Below, in pieces: positions 12,076 through 23,011 of a DNA stretch of 64,000 bases. The DNA lies in contig NW_026042840.1 in NCBI RefSeq assembly GCF_023856365.1, forward strand, positions 24,821 through 88,820, read 5' to 3'. The DNA comes from Brienomyrus brachyistius (Eukaryota > Chordata > Actinopteri > Osteoglossiformes > Mormyridae). The notes beneath the pieces are model-generated. The model was not told the origin of the DNA, did no database searches, and was given only the letters and a program-made list of their open reading frames with translations. The translations under genes were made by a program, and so were the position numbers. Positions within the stretch are counted from its first letter, which is position 1. The number at the start of each line of letters is the position of its first letter.

Positions 12076-12298
12076 TTCCTCCGGTTTCCCCCCACAGTCC
12101 AAAAACATGCTGAGGCTAATTGGAGTAGCTAAATTGCCCGTAGGTGTGCATGTGTGAGTGAATGGTGTGTGAGTGTGAGCTGTGATGGGCTGGCCCCCCA
12201 TCCTGGGTTCTTCCCTGCCTCGTGCCCATTGATTCCGGGATAGACTCCGGACCCCCTGTGACCCAGTAGGATAAGCGGTTTGGACAATGGATGGATGG
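12076..12298 (+). repeat. Truncated SINE in the right arm
   Basis: The family-1 SINE is cut at CCTCCGGTTTCCCCCC, so its tRNA-like head is missing. The tail side keeps the same junction (ATGGATGGAAATAGCATACAG) as the left-arm copy. Confidence 0.88.
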
Positions 12299-12555
12299 AA
12301 ATAGCATACAGATTAAGCACCTGTACTGTGCTATCTGCTTATAGTAGCTGTCCATTGTAGATACATCACTGTATGCATACTGTATTAAGAGCTAGATAAG
12401 GACAGTGGGTCATTATATGGCTTGCAGTCCTGCTCATTTTCCTGCACCCGTTACACTAAGTGATACACCCACTAATGTCCTCTTTCATCCACTTTCAGGC
12501 ATCTCTTGATCAGTGTATATTACTTACTATGGACCTTGGACATACATGCGATTGG

Positions 12556-12579
12556 ACACACACACACACACACACACAC
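12556..12579. repeat. (CA)n microsatellite
   Basis: Uninterrupted CA dinucleotides inside the right arm of the inverted duplication. Confidence 0.95.
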
Positions 12580-12841
12580 TTACACTAATTACCTAATCAA
12601 CCATCTGTGCAAGCAAGTAAACATGTACCATCTATATAAGTATTGTACATAGCATAGAGAGTGTCCAATCTATATTAAAGGTGACTCGAAAGAAGTCAGA
12701 CTTTAGTAAAGACTGTAAATTTCTCAGCCATAACATAAGCCGTAAATAATTACCAAATGAGTCATCCCCTTTCGGAAACATTTATTGATATTCTTTCATA
12801 ACACACAGACATGAGTTTTTTTTCAACTGTCAGCATCCGAT

Positions 12842-13599
12842 CCAAACGGGATTCCCATTTCCTTTCTGTGGGATCCAACAGAACACGGGCTGACCATCAG
12901 TCAACATGTCTTCAACCGTGCAGGACAGGACCCAGTCCAGGCCAAACCTCACGGTGCTGGTGTTAATAAAAAAAATGTAAGGAACATGCAGCTGCAGCTC
13001 ACACACAAACACAGTCCACAGCATCCAGAAAAAGGTCAGGCCTTTTTCTTCTTTAGCTGACTCCGCCCAGACCTCGCCCCCTTTCTGGGCGCCTCGCACT
13101 ATGCCTTTGAACTGGCCCTGCAGCTTGGCCCGTTTCCTGTTTCCCAATGCAAGTCATAAGATTCACCCGTAAATGATATTTTGAATCGGAACGATATTTA
13201 TTACTATTGTTTAGATTAAATATATAACGGTTTAATGATTGAATATAACTTGATATTGTTGTTTGTGTTGTTTAGTTTGAGGTTCTAGTTTCTGTCTTTA
13301 TCCGCTTTCGTTTCAGTAGGCAGCTGGTTCATCCCAGGCTCAGGGTCTCTCTGCTCTTCATCAAACCCACACCCCCAGTTTGGGAGCACCCTCTCCCTCT
13401 CCTCCCCCCACGGCTGTGACTGTTACTCCTCCTTGAGGAGTAACTGCTCCGCCCCCTATCCCAGCCCCTATACCCACAGGAGTGCATCACCCAGTGAGCC
13501 GCCGCCCTGCCTGTCCCCTCACACAAGCACACACTGAAATCATGGTCCTAAGCTCTCTGTGTGGGTCACCACGATAGTACAGCACACCGACGATTACCC
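12842..13599. other. No assigned feature
   Basis: A 105-codon minus frame (12,830-13,147) and a Ser/Arg-rich minus frame (13,329-13,532) show no recognisable motif. The latter lies in pyrimidine-rich DNA similar to that around the family-A LTRs. Confidence 0.35.
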
Positions 13600-13690
13600 T
13601 CTGACTGAATCAGAATCAGCTTTATTTGGCCAAGTATGTTCACACATATTGGGAATAGTTAGACATTTAATCAAAATAATTAAGACAAGA
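13600..13690 (-). repeat. LINE 3'-end-like repeat
   Basis: Contains GAATCAGCTTTATTTGGCCAAG followed by ACACATATTGGGAAT, a widespread fish LINE tail block read on the opposite strand. It is short and truncated, so the family was not assigned. Confidence 0.45.
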
Positions 13691-14848
13691 CATAAACATA
13701 CAGTTCTGTTGATATGCGACGCATATAACCTCTGCATTCACAGCACTGCTTCAGTTATCGAAGAGCAAATTTCGAAAACTCACTCAGTCCGATAACCTAA
13801 AGTAATAAGTCATAATCCTCTTCATACGTTGCAGTAATGGGAATGAAATCTCACTCAGTGTTTATGTAATGGAGCAATGGAATTTCGTGAAATTTCCAAA
13901 AGTCCACAGAAATATTTAGAAAAACATTCCTGCAGACTGAGTTTTTGATATTTGCTTTTCAATTAACACAATTTTCTTCAGTCTGAGGTTTAACAGAATT
14001 CAGCCATATGCTGTTCAAAAAAAACTACACAGAACAAAAACAGAATGGACTTTACATCTGTCTGAAAGGAAAGTTGACACAGGCTGCAGCAGTGAACAAA
14101 TCAATCAATGTATTAAAGTTAGGCATTAAGTAACTGGAGGCAGTATATACATAACATGATAACATGCCTTTTCTGTATTGACCATATTAAGGACGCTGTA
14201 ACACTGCCCACCACATACCTGCTTCATTTATTGTTTTATACTTGCAGCTGCTTATTCAGACAGCTCGTCTACCTGTCTGTCCATGTTGCCCTCCCATGAC
14301 AACTGGTCCAGCCTACAGGTGCCGTCCCATTCCGGCATGTTACCCATGAGTCATAGCGGCACCTCCGGGAGCAGCTCCAGGTGAGCCCGTGCCTCCCCTC
14401 CCCCACCTGTCCCCATGCTGAGTCTCGGGCCCCCGTCTTCCCTCTTGTTCTCGCCTATACCCACATCCTGGCCTGTGTCTGCATCGTCTCACCTCGTTAA
14501 CAGGACTTTCGCCTTCTTCTGTCCTGATCCATTCAGGCCCATCATTCTGGGACATGCTTTGATTTATTTCGCCATAGTTACTCTTTGTTTTCCTTTGTAC
14601 TTTGCACTCTACAAGTAAAATGAATAAAAAATAGGCATTATTTTGATATTGTTTTAGTACAGTGACACTAGTATATTTGTTGTTGTTTCCAGGCAACACT
14701 GCATGCTGATTTAACGTCTTTCCTTAATCTCCACCCCATTGCTCACACACAGCCAGTATCCCAGTTTGTGGTCAATGAGCTCCTCCTCACTCACCCCAGT
14801 CTCCTAGTCCAGTGGAATGTCCAACAGCTTGGGCTCTCAGTTCCTGCG
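13691..14848. other. No recognisable gene; C/T-rich repeat debris
   Basis: 14,260-14,640 is pyrimidine-rich with AATAAAAAATAGG near 14,620. It may be LTR debris, but no termini were found. The rest shows nothing. Confidence 0.35.
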
Positions 14849-15125
14849 TGTCATGCCCGGCTCGTCCGCTCCTCCTGTGTGCCACGCCCCCTGATTACCC
14901 ACGTGTTTTCTCCCGATTTGTACCCAGCTGTATCTAGTTAATTTGCTCAGTCCTGTGTATTTCAGTCCGTGTCTTACCTGAGTCCAGTGTCTGTCATTGA
15001 TGTTTGTATGCGTGAGATGTTTCCCCGTCCGCGCTTCCTAATTAAACTCCCGTTTTTGCCTGTCCGCTTGCTCCTTGCACGCCTTGCCCGCACGATCGCC
15101 TGCCTGCTTGTACCCGATCGTGACA
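14849..15125 (+). mobile_element. Solo LTR (LTR family A)
   Basis: A 277 bp element with TGTCATG...GTGACA ends and a perfect 5 bp target duplication (CTGCG at 14,844-14,848 and 15,126-15,130). It carries GTGTGCCACGCCCCCTGATTA and an ATTAAACTCCC polyadenylation-type signal. No internal region accompanies it, so it is a solo LTR left by recombination between two LTRs. Gypsy or ERV origin cannot be told from the LTR alone. Confidence 0.8.
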
Positions 15126-16779
15126 CTGCGCAGCTCTACAACTCATTACCCAGGGCTCTCGCACCCGGCCACAGTGCCCCTCTCAGGCTCCCCGCTGTAT
15201 GACAGCACTGCCCCATCGGAAGTTCATGAAGCCTCACAGTACGACGCCTCTCCCCACGCGCGCTTAGCCACCACCGGGACTCCCATCACTCCTCCTTCCC
15301 TGTAGGGCGGCGCACTTCCATTATTATTACAGTTTCTACTGTCACTCTGTTGCTTTTCCTGGTGCTGGACTTTTGACAGATAAATACATTATTTGTTGCA
15401 TTCAGTGACAAAAGATTGGTCTGTTTAACACCCTCAGTCTCCACCCTATGAGCCCCTTGTTGGCGGCAGAATCAGGAAGATGTCGGAGAAAGCAGAGGTA
15501 AAGTGAATAGTCACCTCGACAATAATGTGAAAACCGCTAATGGTGATCATGCCTGTGTGGGTGAAATGGATCACCACAGTATAAGCGGATGATGATTATA
15601 GACGATTTTTCCCTTTTTCTTTATGTCTGTTTACCATCTAATAGGCATTTTTTTTCTTTGGGATGCGTCTAGGTCAGATACGACCAAAATATTTTTCTCA
15701 TTTCAGAAGTGAAAAAAAATATTGCTCTCAGATTCTGTTCAGTTGTAGTTTTTTAAAATAACCTTGATTTGTGTTTGTTTAAAATGCCATTACCTGTTGC
15801 TTACTGGGCCGCTGAAAATGTCTGGCCCAGCTAAATTTCTTGGTTTAAAAATCTGGCCCAACTACTTTCCAGACCTGGACTAGCCCTACTGAATCATACA
15901 CTAATGTTATTCTGTTATGTGGGCTGTTGTGATAGGGAGATTTGCTGGATGCTGCACGACGGGTGGTGTCCCTGCTGCAGAATGCCCTGTCTGAAGCAGC
16001 ACCTAGAGACAGTGAGGGTTGTTGTTATCACCTTAATATTGTATATACGCAATCTGTTATTTCTTAACTAATATAATTGTAAGGTATTCTTCTAATATAT
16101 TGTGCACAGCCAACAAAAAAGAGAAAAATGCAAAACCAAAGGAAGGCTTTCTTTTCTCTTAAAAGTCTTTTTTCTAAACCAACTGAGAGTCAGTTAGAGG
16201 GGTGTTCATTATCAGTATTGTTGCTGGCATTTCTGAAAATGTGCCAATTTTAGTCAAGTGGCTACTTTTCAAATGCAGTCCCTGGCCAAGATGAAGAAAG
16301 TTCATGAAGACTACATGATAATATTAAGCACTGACATAACAAACAACATTTTTTACATGCAAAATATACAGGAAATATACACTGCAACAGGCTAGGATAG
16401 ACAAATAACCAAATACACTTGCAAGCCTGACCACTTTAGACCCCAGATTAGAAAATTGGTGAATGAGCATATATTTTTTCCAAGTTTTGTTTTGCTTTCA
16501 AGTTCTCACAAATAAAAAAAAAAAAAAGATTTTCCCACTATAGCCAGATCCAGTTTCTGTGGGGGGCGGGGGGGGGGTGACAATTTGTAGTAATAACTAT
16601 TTCCTGCTGAAAACCACTGGTAAACTATCCACATGTCTCTGAATATCTGTGAGTCCCGAGACCTCCATGACAGATAGATATAAGTTGCTAGTGTTGATCG
16701 GCAGGAAATCTTCTCCAAAGCCCCACCACCACCTCACACCAATCCACCCAGGGTTTACTCCAAATAAATTTGCTGGTAA
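15126..16779. other. No confidently assigned feature
   Basis: Mostly AT-rich. A plus-strand frame at 15,935-16,020 reads DLLDAARRVVSLLQNALSEA and could be an isolated exon remnant, but neighbours and family are unknown. 16,510-16,580 is an A-run followed by a G-run. Confidence 0.35.
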
Positions 16780-17430
16780 TACAAACCGGATCAACTTGTG
16801 GTTTGTGTCCACGTGTACTAGAGACAAAGGCCCTGGTACATTCTGCGTACAACACAGCCAAGACTTGACAACCTTTATATGATGCGCATGGAATCAACCC
16901 TATGCATGGAGGCTGCAACTCTTCTCCACCGAACCCTGTAGCCCATTGACTGCAGCCTGCATTGACTATCCTGTAGCCTGCATTTGGTAGATCATTCTTG
17001 ACAGAAGAAACCAAATTGTCAAGTTCCCTAACACAGAGCTCATACTCTTTTATTCTTCTTAAGATTGTTCTTCTTGAAACACCCATCAGTGTGGCTATGC
17101 AAGGCACAGGAAGTTGAGTATGGAGCATTTCTTTCAAACATTGTTCTTCAATCAAAATCTTGGGTCGTCTATTGGTGGCAGCGACTTCCTGTGTGACACA
17201 TGGGGCTGGACGTTCCAGATGTGCCCTCACAAGGTCAAAGAGCTCTTGCAAAGCCAGGGTGATAGCAGGAGGTACTTCAATGTGATTAGACAGGGCCTGC
17301 AGAAGATACAGCTCCTGATGACAAAGGAACTCCAGGTAATCCAAATTTAGTGGAGTCGCGCTGAATCCTATTTCTATTTTATGCAGAAGACTTTCGAGAA
17401 GGTGGTATCTGAGCTGTTCACAGAACAAAT
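16780..17430 (-). pseudogene. rve-type transposase fragment (IS3EU/Ginger-like family)
   Basis: The minus frame from 17,428 encodes an N-terminal helical segment (LDYLEFLCHQELYLLQALSN), a helix-turn-helix (LPVPCIATLMGVSRRTILRR, IKEYEL) and LPNAGYRIV. It then slips frame; the motif HVDTNHKLIR, which begins the integrase-like DDE core in this fish protein family, is read in another frame near 16,800. The rest of the catalytic core is absent. A GTTTGT donor-like site follows, so this may be one decayed exon of a multi-exon element gene. Family placement is from memory of motif order. Confidence 0.65.
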
Positions 17431-17911
17431 TATAGTTAATGAGGTGTCAAGATCTTGTCTCCTCTGATCCACACACTAGGCCTACCATTCAAAAGTTTTA
17501 ATTATGAAAATGAAATGTTTTTGTTTTGTGAGGTGCTTGTTCATGTATGATGATGTAGTGGCTGCTCTGTTTGACCGTGGTAAACCTTTTCACAAACAAT
17601 ATAAGTGAAGAAGTATGACATTAGATCTAAGGACCAGAGTATAATAAAGTTAAATAAAATCCATCAAAAACACTTACTCAGTGGAGATTCCAATGTAGTA
17701 GGCAGACAACTTTATGGCTTTAATAATGAGTGTATTTAGCAGCTACAAGGACAAAAGATATTATAAACCTCTCCATTTTAATGCTAATTTAATAAACATT
17801 AACAGATAGCACTTAAGGTGGTTTCGCCTATAGTCTGCTAACACTAACCCGAGAACTAATATCTGAGGAGCGTTCTTCCCAGGATTTGAATTTATTAAAT
17901 TGGTTTTGTGA
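17431..17911. other. No recognisable feature
   Basis: AT-rich, no coding motif or repeat assigned. Confidence 0.45.
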
Positions 17912-18683
17912 TGTTGTATTAAGAAATTTTATTCACAATGCAATTTACCGTACATTGGCCCATTCTTTTATATACGGTAAGACGAAGCGGGAAATTCGAG
18001 CGAGCGAGTGCTGTGCAGACGCGAGCGCGTAGAGGGGATGGGTTTTCAGCACTCGAGCACACGCACGCGCGTGGTTCGACTTTTGGCCCTAATTTAACGG
18101 CGAGCGAGTGAGTGAGTGCTGTGCAATCGCGAGCGCGTAGAGAGCATGGATTTTCTGTTTTTATGCGCACGACTTTTGGCACTAATTTAACGCCATAGAA
18201 ATGTGTGTTTAAAAGGGGAGGAGATCGGGTTGCAGCGCTGGTGTGAGCGGTTTCTCCGGGCAGTTCGCTCGAGGCTAACGTGGCTTTGGGAACGTGGTGC
18301 ACCCGTCACCCATGCCAGGGAAGAAATCAAAACCGAAATGCTAGGAATATGGACTTCATCTTACGTCAAGCGTTTTCCCCTCCATTGACGCCCATAAAGA
18401 AAAGGCTTAAAGTCCATATTCCTAGCATTTCGGTTTTGATTTCTTGTCAGGTAAGTCTTTATGGCCAGATACATTCGCGAGAAATTTGGTGATTTGTGGT
18501 GACTGTTTTAATACATTAAGTTGCGTTACGCATTTTCACATTAAGCGTTTTAGAATGTCCCGTGGCAGGTATCCCCTTCTATTGCCCTAGGGAGGGTTGT
18601 AACCCTCGTCTGTATATTAATAAAGAATAATCCTTCTATTCCTGTCTCATGTATCTGGACCTCCCCAGCAATTTAACGAAATT
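17912..18683 (+). mobile_element. LTR-like leader (5' LTR remnant)
   Basis: GC- and CpG-rich sequence with repeated GCGAGCGAGTG blocks, a TATA-like TTTAAAAGGGGAGG near 18,210, AATAAAGAATAA near 18,620 and, just downstream, a primer-binding-site-like block. This order (TATA, polyadenylation signal, PBS) is that of an LTR and leader. Both LTR ends and any gag sequence are missing, so the left boundary is arbitrary. A CpG-rich promoter of an unknown gene is the alternative: a good GTAAGT donor sits at 18,451. Confidence 0.4.
18321..18445 (+). repeat. Perfect 35 bp inverted repeat (hairpin)
   Basis: 18,321-18,355 and 18,411-18,445 are exact reverse complements separated by 55 bp. In RNA this would form a 35 bp stem immediately upstream of a CAG|GTAAGT donor-like site. 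No mismatch was found on manual comparison. Confidence 0.92.
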
Positions 18684-18696
18684 TGGTGGCAGCGGT
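18684..18696 (+). promoter_or_regulatory. tRNA-Leu-type primer-binding-site match
   Basis: TGGTGGCAGCGGT is complementary to the 3' end of vertebrate tRNA-Leu (…ACCGCTGCCA plus CCA) over 13 bases. The next bases diverge. It supports reading the upstream region as a 5' LTR and leader. Confidence 0.5.
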
Positions 18697-19144
18697 TACA
18701 AGTGAACCCGTTTAAGTTTAGCGCTCATACTTCCGTCCATATGTTTAAGACCCACCTTGGCTGACTTAGCTGACATGTCCTGATTTCATAATCTTCAAAT
18801 TTGTAATCTTTTCTCCTTCATCTAACTCCATGTTTTTAACTTCTTGTCATTTTCTTGCCGTTTGACTCATAGAAAATTATCAGACTTAAATGACACGTCA
18901 GCCTGTGCAGACAGCGATTTCAATGTTTTAATAAATTGGCCAGCAGGTGGGGGCAGTGCTCAATTTCATTAATGCCATTCAGAAAACTTTCAGGCTTTAT
19001 GTCTTAATGAACAGCCTAGAAAAGGACAAAGCATTATATTACTGATGCATACAGCAGATCCCCAACTCAGGCTGTGTTGCATATTCTTAACAGTGCTACA
19101 GTATGTTCACACAGCCAGTACAAACAAACTTGCAAGATCTAGAC
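18697..19144. other. No recognisable feature
   Basis: No gag or other coding motif follows the primer-site match. The stretch ends at the target duplication of the hAT MITE. Confidence 0.45.
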
Positions 19145-19449
19145 CAGGGGTCACCAACCTTTTTAAAACGGAGAGCTACTTCACGGGTACTGAGCCATAC
19201 GAAGTTTGATATCAGTTTTAAACGCCCTCCTAAACATGTCTAAACTTCATGCATGATAAACATGTTTTAAATGCTTTTTTATATTCAATTTCAAATCTAT
19301 ATAAATGCAAATGTGATAGATTAGAAACAGGACAAAATAAAATTTTAGATGATGTTCGCTGGTGAGTTGTGCTATTTTATAGAACAGGTCCACGGGCAAC
19401 TCATGTGGTCATTGGGGGCATCCTTGGGGCACCATGTTGGTGACCCCTT
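19145..19449. mobile_element. hAT-type MITE with 8 bp target duplication
   Basis: A 305 bp element with inverted ends (CAGGGGTCACCAAC / GTTGGTGACCCCTT, one terminal mismatch). A perfect 8 bp duplication ATCTAGAC (19,137-19,144 and 19,450-19,457) flanks it, the length expected for hAT elements. It has no transposase, so it is non-autonomous. Confidence 0.92.
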
Positions 19450-19730
19450 ATCTAGACCTACCACATCAGGTAGGAAGGTGCCTATTTCTACCAACTATTC
19501 AGACCATCAGACCCAAACCATACATTCAGTCATGCACAGGCACTCCACCAGAGGGCTCTACATTCTGTCCTACATCTGCTCACCTGTTAGACCCACACTC
19601 AGTCTCCATCCTGATTTCTACCTACTACTCGGACTATCTCACCAAAACCAGTCCTGTGGCCTGTTCTATGAAGCGGGGTTACTGGCTTATTGGGGAAACT
19701 TGTCGGATTTCTTGATCGGGACCTTCAACT

Positions 19731-19868
19731 GCTCTGCCATAGAGAGCATCCTAACATGCTGCCTTACGGTCTGGTATGCGGGCTGCTGGTGGCCTCCTAC
19801 CGCTCTGCCATAGAGAGCATCCTAACATACGGCCTTACGGTGTGGTATTCGGGCTGCTGGTGGCCTCT
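19731..19868 (+). mobile_element. LINE RT fragment with a local tandem duplication
   Basis: The block encoding SAIESILTYGLTVWYSGCW, a C-terminal RT motif of non-LTR retrotransposons, occurs twice in a row (about 19,733-19,798 and 19,801-19,868) with few differences. The second copy is in a readable frame. The duplication is local and probably arose after insertion. It likely belongs to the same LINE family as the fragments at 48.2, 52.5, 53.8 and 63.2 kb. Confidence 0.6.
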
Positions 19869-20194
19869 ATGACTTTTTTTGTAGACAGTCCATCTGTGTG
19901 GTGCTGTTTGCACGAATTGTTTTGGGAAATGCACTTACAGTTTTGCAGATGTTAAGGGTGATTCCAGAAATGCATCAAAGCAACTGAGGAACTGCAATGT
20001 CACTGTACAGTTACTTATAATGGGCGCCAATGTAATGTGTAGAGTGGCAAATAAACTGATTCACCATTTACTCTCATGTACATCACTTAAAATGCTTGTT
20101 TTAAATGCAAATGTGTGAATGTAAATCTAAGCAGTAAAGCTACAATTTACATTCTGTTTGCATGGTGGAAAGAACATTTAATCTGCCTTTTAAG

Positions 20195-20440
20195 TGTGAT
20201 TAGAAGATCTAATGCCTGTGTGCTTGTAATAAGATGGTCGCTGGTTCAAACCCAGCCACAGCACATCTCTGCGTCCTTGAGCGAGGCCCTTAACCCCCAG
20301 CTCACTGGGCATCACTATGGGTGGCTGCCCTTCGCAGACAACTTACTCTGTTTACTCTAAAAAAAAGAGAGCAAGTTGAGAGAGAAGTTAAGACAATTTC
20401 TCCACAGGGACCAATAAAGTATCAATTATTATTACTGTAT
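20195..20440 (+). repeat. SINE family 2 copy (tRNA-like B box)
   Basis: Contains GGTTCAAACCCAGC (B-box like), CTTGAGCGAGGCCCTTAACC, GACAACTTACTC and a tail AATAAAGTATCAATTATTATT. The same blocks occur at 57,912-58,135, defining a second SINE family. The left end is uncertain. Confidence 0.7.
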
Positions 20441-20814
20441 GAGAGACTGTCTAATATCAGATAGATAACAGACTCATACTGTGCTGAGCTTGTCTGAGAG
20501 AGATGATTAGCAAATGCTCTCCCACAGTATCTCAGCACTCTGTACAAAGAACTTTATATGCTCAGTATCTGCTCCTGTTTATCTAATTGTTCTCATTTTA
20601 ACTGGATGTTAAGGAGTAAATTAATAAACGTCATGTAAGTGCACATTAAAATGCTTTTTCACTGTTACTTAAGTTCCCATGTGAACAGCCAATCAGATCA
20701 GCCTGATGTGTGTCTCTCTGTTTCCTCTCTGTTTCCTGCCCTTTCATCCCGACCACGACCATGATCTCTCACTTAGCAGCAGAGCAGTTTATTCTAAACA
20801 GTGGAAGCACAAAA
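20441..20814. other. Upstream region of the NITR-like gene
   Basis: No strong TATA box could be fixed. The stretch just before the start codon (20,700-20,814) reads like a 5' UTR, with CTCTGTTTCCTGCCC and an upstream ATG at 20,761 in a different frame from the signal peptide ATG. Confidence 0.4.
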
Positions 20815-20848
20815 ATGTTCAGACTCTTTGGTCTTCTCATTTTCATTA
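20815..20848 (+). CDS. NITR-like receptor, exon 1 (signal peptide)
   Basis: A short exon encoding MFRLFGLLIFI, a hydrophobic leader that ends at a GTAAGG donor in phase 1. Split leaders in phase 1 are usual for immunoglobulin-superfamily receptors. The ATG at 20,815 was chosen because it gives a typical leader that joins the V exon in frame. The upstream ATG at 20,761 does not share this frame. It would direct the receptor to the secretory pathway. Confidence 0.7.
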
Positions 20849-21016
20849 GTAAGGCCCTATAATATAAATTATTTTGGGATTTTAATATTTTCATTTATCT
20901 GTATGATGTGATCAGTGGAATTTGGCCATTTAATCTGCATCATAGTTAATAGTTATTTAGATTACTATTATATGTCTTATTTGATTATGATTTTTTTTGT
21001 TTTTCTGTTTTTGCAG

Positions 21017-21364
21017 ACACTGCACTGACTACAGATGTTGTTCAGCCCAGTCACCTGATGAGGGTTCAGCTTGGAGACAGTGTGACCCTGACATGCTTCT
21101 GTCAAGGAGAAACAACTTTTGTTACTTTGTTTAAGCAAGCTGTTGGTCGGAAGCCCCAGCCCATGGCGAAAGCACTTCTCTACGTACCTGGTGAATTTTA
21201 CAAGGAATATAAAAGCATAAAACGTTACTCCTTACTGAATGCAGAGGGGAGTTTTAACCTCACTATTTCTAACGTGGAGCCGTCAGATTCTGCAGTGTAT
21301 TATTGTGCTGCTGTGTTTCTTCATGAGGTCACCTTCGGGAATGGAACCTTTGTCATAATCACAG
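21017..21364 (+). CDS. NITR-like receptor, exon 2 (V-type Ig domain with J motif)
   Basis: Flanked by TTTTTGCAG and GTAAAT and phase 1 at both ends. It encodes one V-type immunoglobulin domain: first cysteine in GDSVTLTCFC, a KQAVGRKPQ strand where many receptors keep W, NLTISNVEPSDSAVYYCAA around the second cysteine, and a J-like end FGNGTFVIITG. A germline-joined V-J with FGxGT is the hallmark of teleost novel immune-type receptors. No recombination signals flank it, as expected. The exon is intact. Its partner exons lie beyond the antisense retrovirus at 30.9-32.75 kb. A CD8- or TCR-like gene is a less likely reading. Confidence 0.85.
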
Positions 21365-22300
21365 GTAAATGAGATTCCAACTATTTTCATATTTGCTTTA
21401 TTATAATGTCAGTAAGATTATTCCCTGCAAAATAATTTTGACAGTTTAGTTGTTTGTCAATATAAAATTAGCAAAGATACCTTATTGTCTGCTTTGTTCC
21501 ATAAATGTTTTTCTAAACATCAAACAAAAATCATTCATTATTATTATTATTATTATTATTATACAATTTGTTGCATTTTGCTTGCTGTCAGCCAAAAGCC
21601 TAACCTTCTCTTTATACAGATGTTAATGTTACACATTGCAGCCTCTTTAAAACAAATAACATAAAAAAATGTTTGAGTTGTTATATACAGTATAGGACTG
21701 TGCAAAAATCTTAAGCAACAAAAGAAAATTATTTTTGACGTTATTTATCTGAGCAGTCAGTGTGTATTCACTCTGAAAAAAAAAATGCATGATTTAACAT
21801 ATGAACTAGGGATGTGCACCATTCAGAACTGATTTGAGAATGAAATTCTCAAATACGTATCCTAAAATTCAGGATTTTGAATACATATATGAACTTGAAT
21901 TTCAGTTCATTTTGTTAATCTGAATTACATTTGAATTGTGGTTGAAAACAGGTTGTGGCATTGAAATTTATATTTGAATTTAAAGAAGAAGAACGAAAAA
22001 GGGTTTGGATTCAAATTCAAGTTCATATACGTACTGTAGGTGTAGCTTTTAACTAAAATATGAACTTTAATTTAAATATGAATTATACATAAACACATTA
22101 ACATTGTTATACATCATTGTTATAAAAATGTCGTTTTGTAAAGAATGAAATAATGCAACATTTGAAGTGTCACCTAAAATAATAATTATACTGTCATTTT
22201 GTGCACCATGGTGGATCTGCTCATAGGAAGAGCTGAGTGTCTCTCCTTAAAAGTCAGTGTTGGCTGCAGTGACGGCAGTTTCTAACCTAAGAAACGTCCC
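21365..22300 (+). other. NITR-like intron 2, part before the retrovirus
   Basis: AT-rich intron containing an (ATT)n microsatellite at about 21,537-21,562. No gene was seen. The last five bases (GTCCC, 22,296-22,300) are the left target duplication of the retrovirus. Confidence 0.7.
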
Positions 22301-22639
22301 TGTTGGGGAAAGCGCCCGGCGTTTCCACCCCAACTCCACATTTATGAGACACACACAGGTTACAGTTTTACTTGCAAGGGTACCCACACTCTCTGCAATG
22401 CAAACTACAGCAGAATGTGTTACAAAGGGTGGTTCCCCTTGTCTTCTTTATTTATAGTCAATGGGGGGCGCAAGAGAGGGAAGTGAGATTCTTATCTAAG
22501 TAGGCAGCTGTTAACCACCTACTTAGAGTACAATAGCTAAGAGTATGTGGCTAGAAGATAAGAAATAACGTATACATATATATTTACACTCATTGCTGAT
22601 CATACAGAAATGATTAACAACTGTTTCTTCAACCTAACA
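22301..22639 (-). repeat. 3' LTR of the retrovirus
   Basis: 339 bp, TGTTAGGTTG...CCCCAACA on the minus strand. A TATAAATAAAG block near 22,445-22,456 may serve as TATA box and/or polyadenylation signal. It matches 29,616-29,954 with no difference found by eye. Confidence 0.93.
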
Positions 22640-22650
22640 GTCCCTCCTGT
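22640..22650 (-). promoter_or_regulatory. Polypurine tract
   Basis: On the minus strand the bases just before the 3' LTR read AACAGGAGGGAC, a purine run in the place where plus-strand DNA synthesis is primed in retroviruses. Confidence 0.65.
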
Positions 22651-22816
22651 TTATCATGACAGTATGATCAGAAGCATCAACATTGTACAAGTTGCAAAAG
22701 CACTTTAGGTACAACCTTCATTTAGACCACATTGTCATTATCCTGGAAAACATTTAATTCCGGTTCTTCAGGTCCGAGCCCTGCACGGGTGCTTTCGGCT
22801 CGGCCGTCATTATGAA

Positions 22817-23011
22817 TTATATGTCTTCTTCATCGCCATCGCTGGAAACAGGCTCTGTCTCTATAGTTTGGGTAAGGGAGAGAAACATTGTACTGCGTGT
22901 CCGAAAAGCAGCGTTAAGAGCTTGATTAATAAACATTTTCAAACATGGTATAACAGTAATAAAACAACAGAAAAATAAAATGAAAAACAAAAGAAAATAT
23001 AAGTGAAACAT
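22817..23011 (-). pseudogene. Retroviral env remnant, C-terminal part
   Basis: The minus frame encodes a strongly hydrophobic stretch (LLFFILFFCCFITVIPC) followed by a polar tail, as in the membrane anchor and cytoplasmic tail of a transmembrane Env subunit. It is in a different frame from the N-terminal remnant immediately upstream. The fusion peptide, immunosuppressive-like region and most of the ectodomain are missing. It cannot encode a functional envelope. Confidence 0.6.

Larger units (their letters stand above)
12076..12841 (-). repeat. Right arm of the inverted duplication
   Basis: Reverse complement of 10,186-10,940. It begins inside a truncated SINE (12,076-12,298) and ends with AACTGTCAGCATC near 12,840. 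The microsatellite here is (CA)~12, compared with a short TG run in the left arm. Neither arm has terminal inverted repeats of its own, so it looks like a rearrangement product and not a transposon. Confidence 0.9.

Noticed and set aside
12830..13147. 105-codon minus-strand frame with a hydrophobic centre
   Set aside because: No recognisable motif, overlaps the end of the inverted duplication, and composition looks like chance.
15935..16020. Plus-strand frame DLLDAARRVVSLLQNALSEA, possible isolated exon
   Set aside because: No partner exons, strand opposite to the transposase fragment at 16.8-17.4 kb, and no family I can name with confidence.
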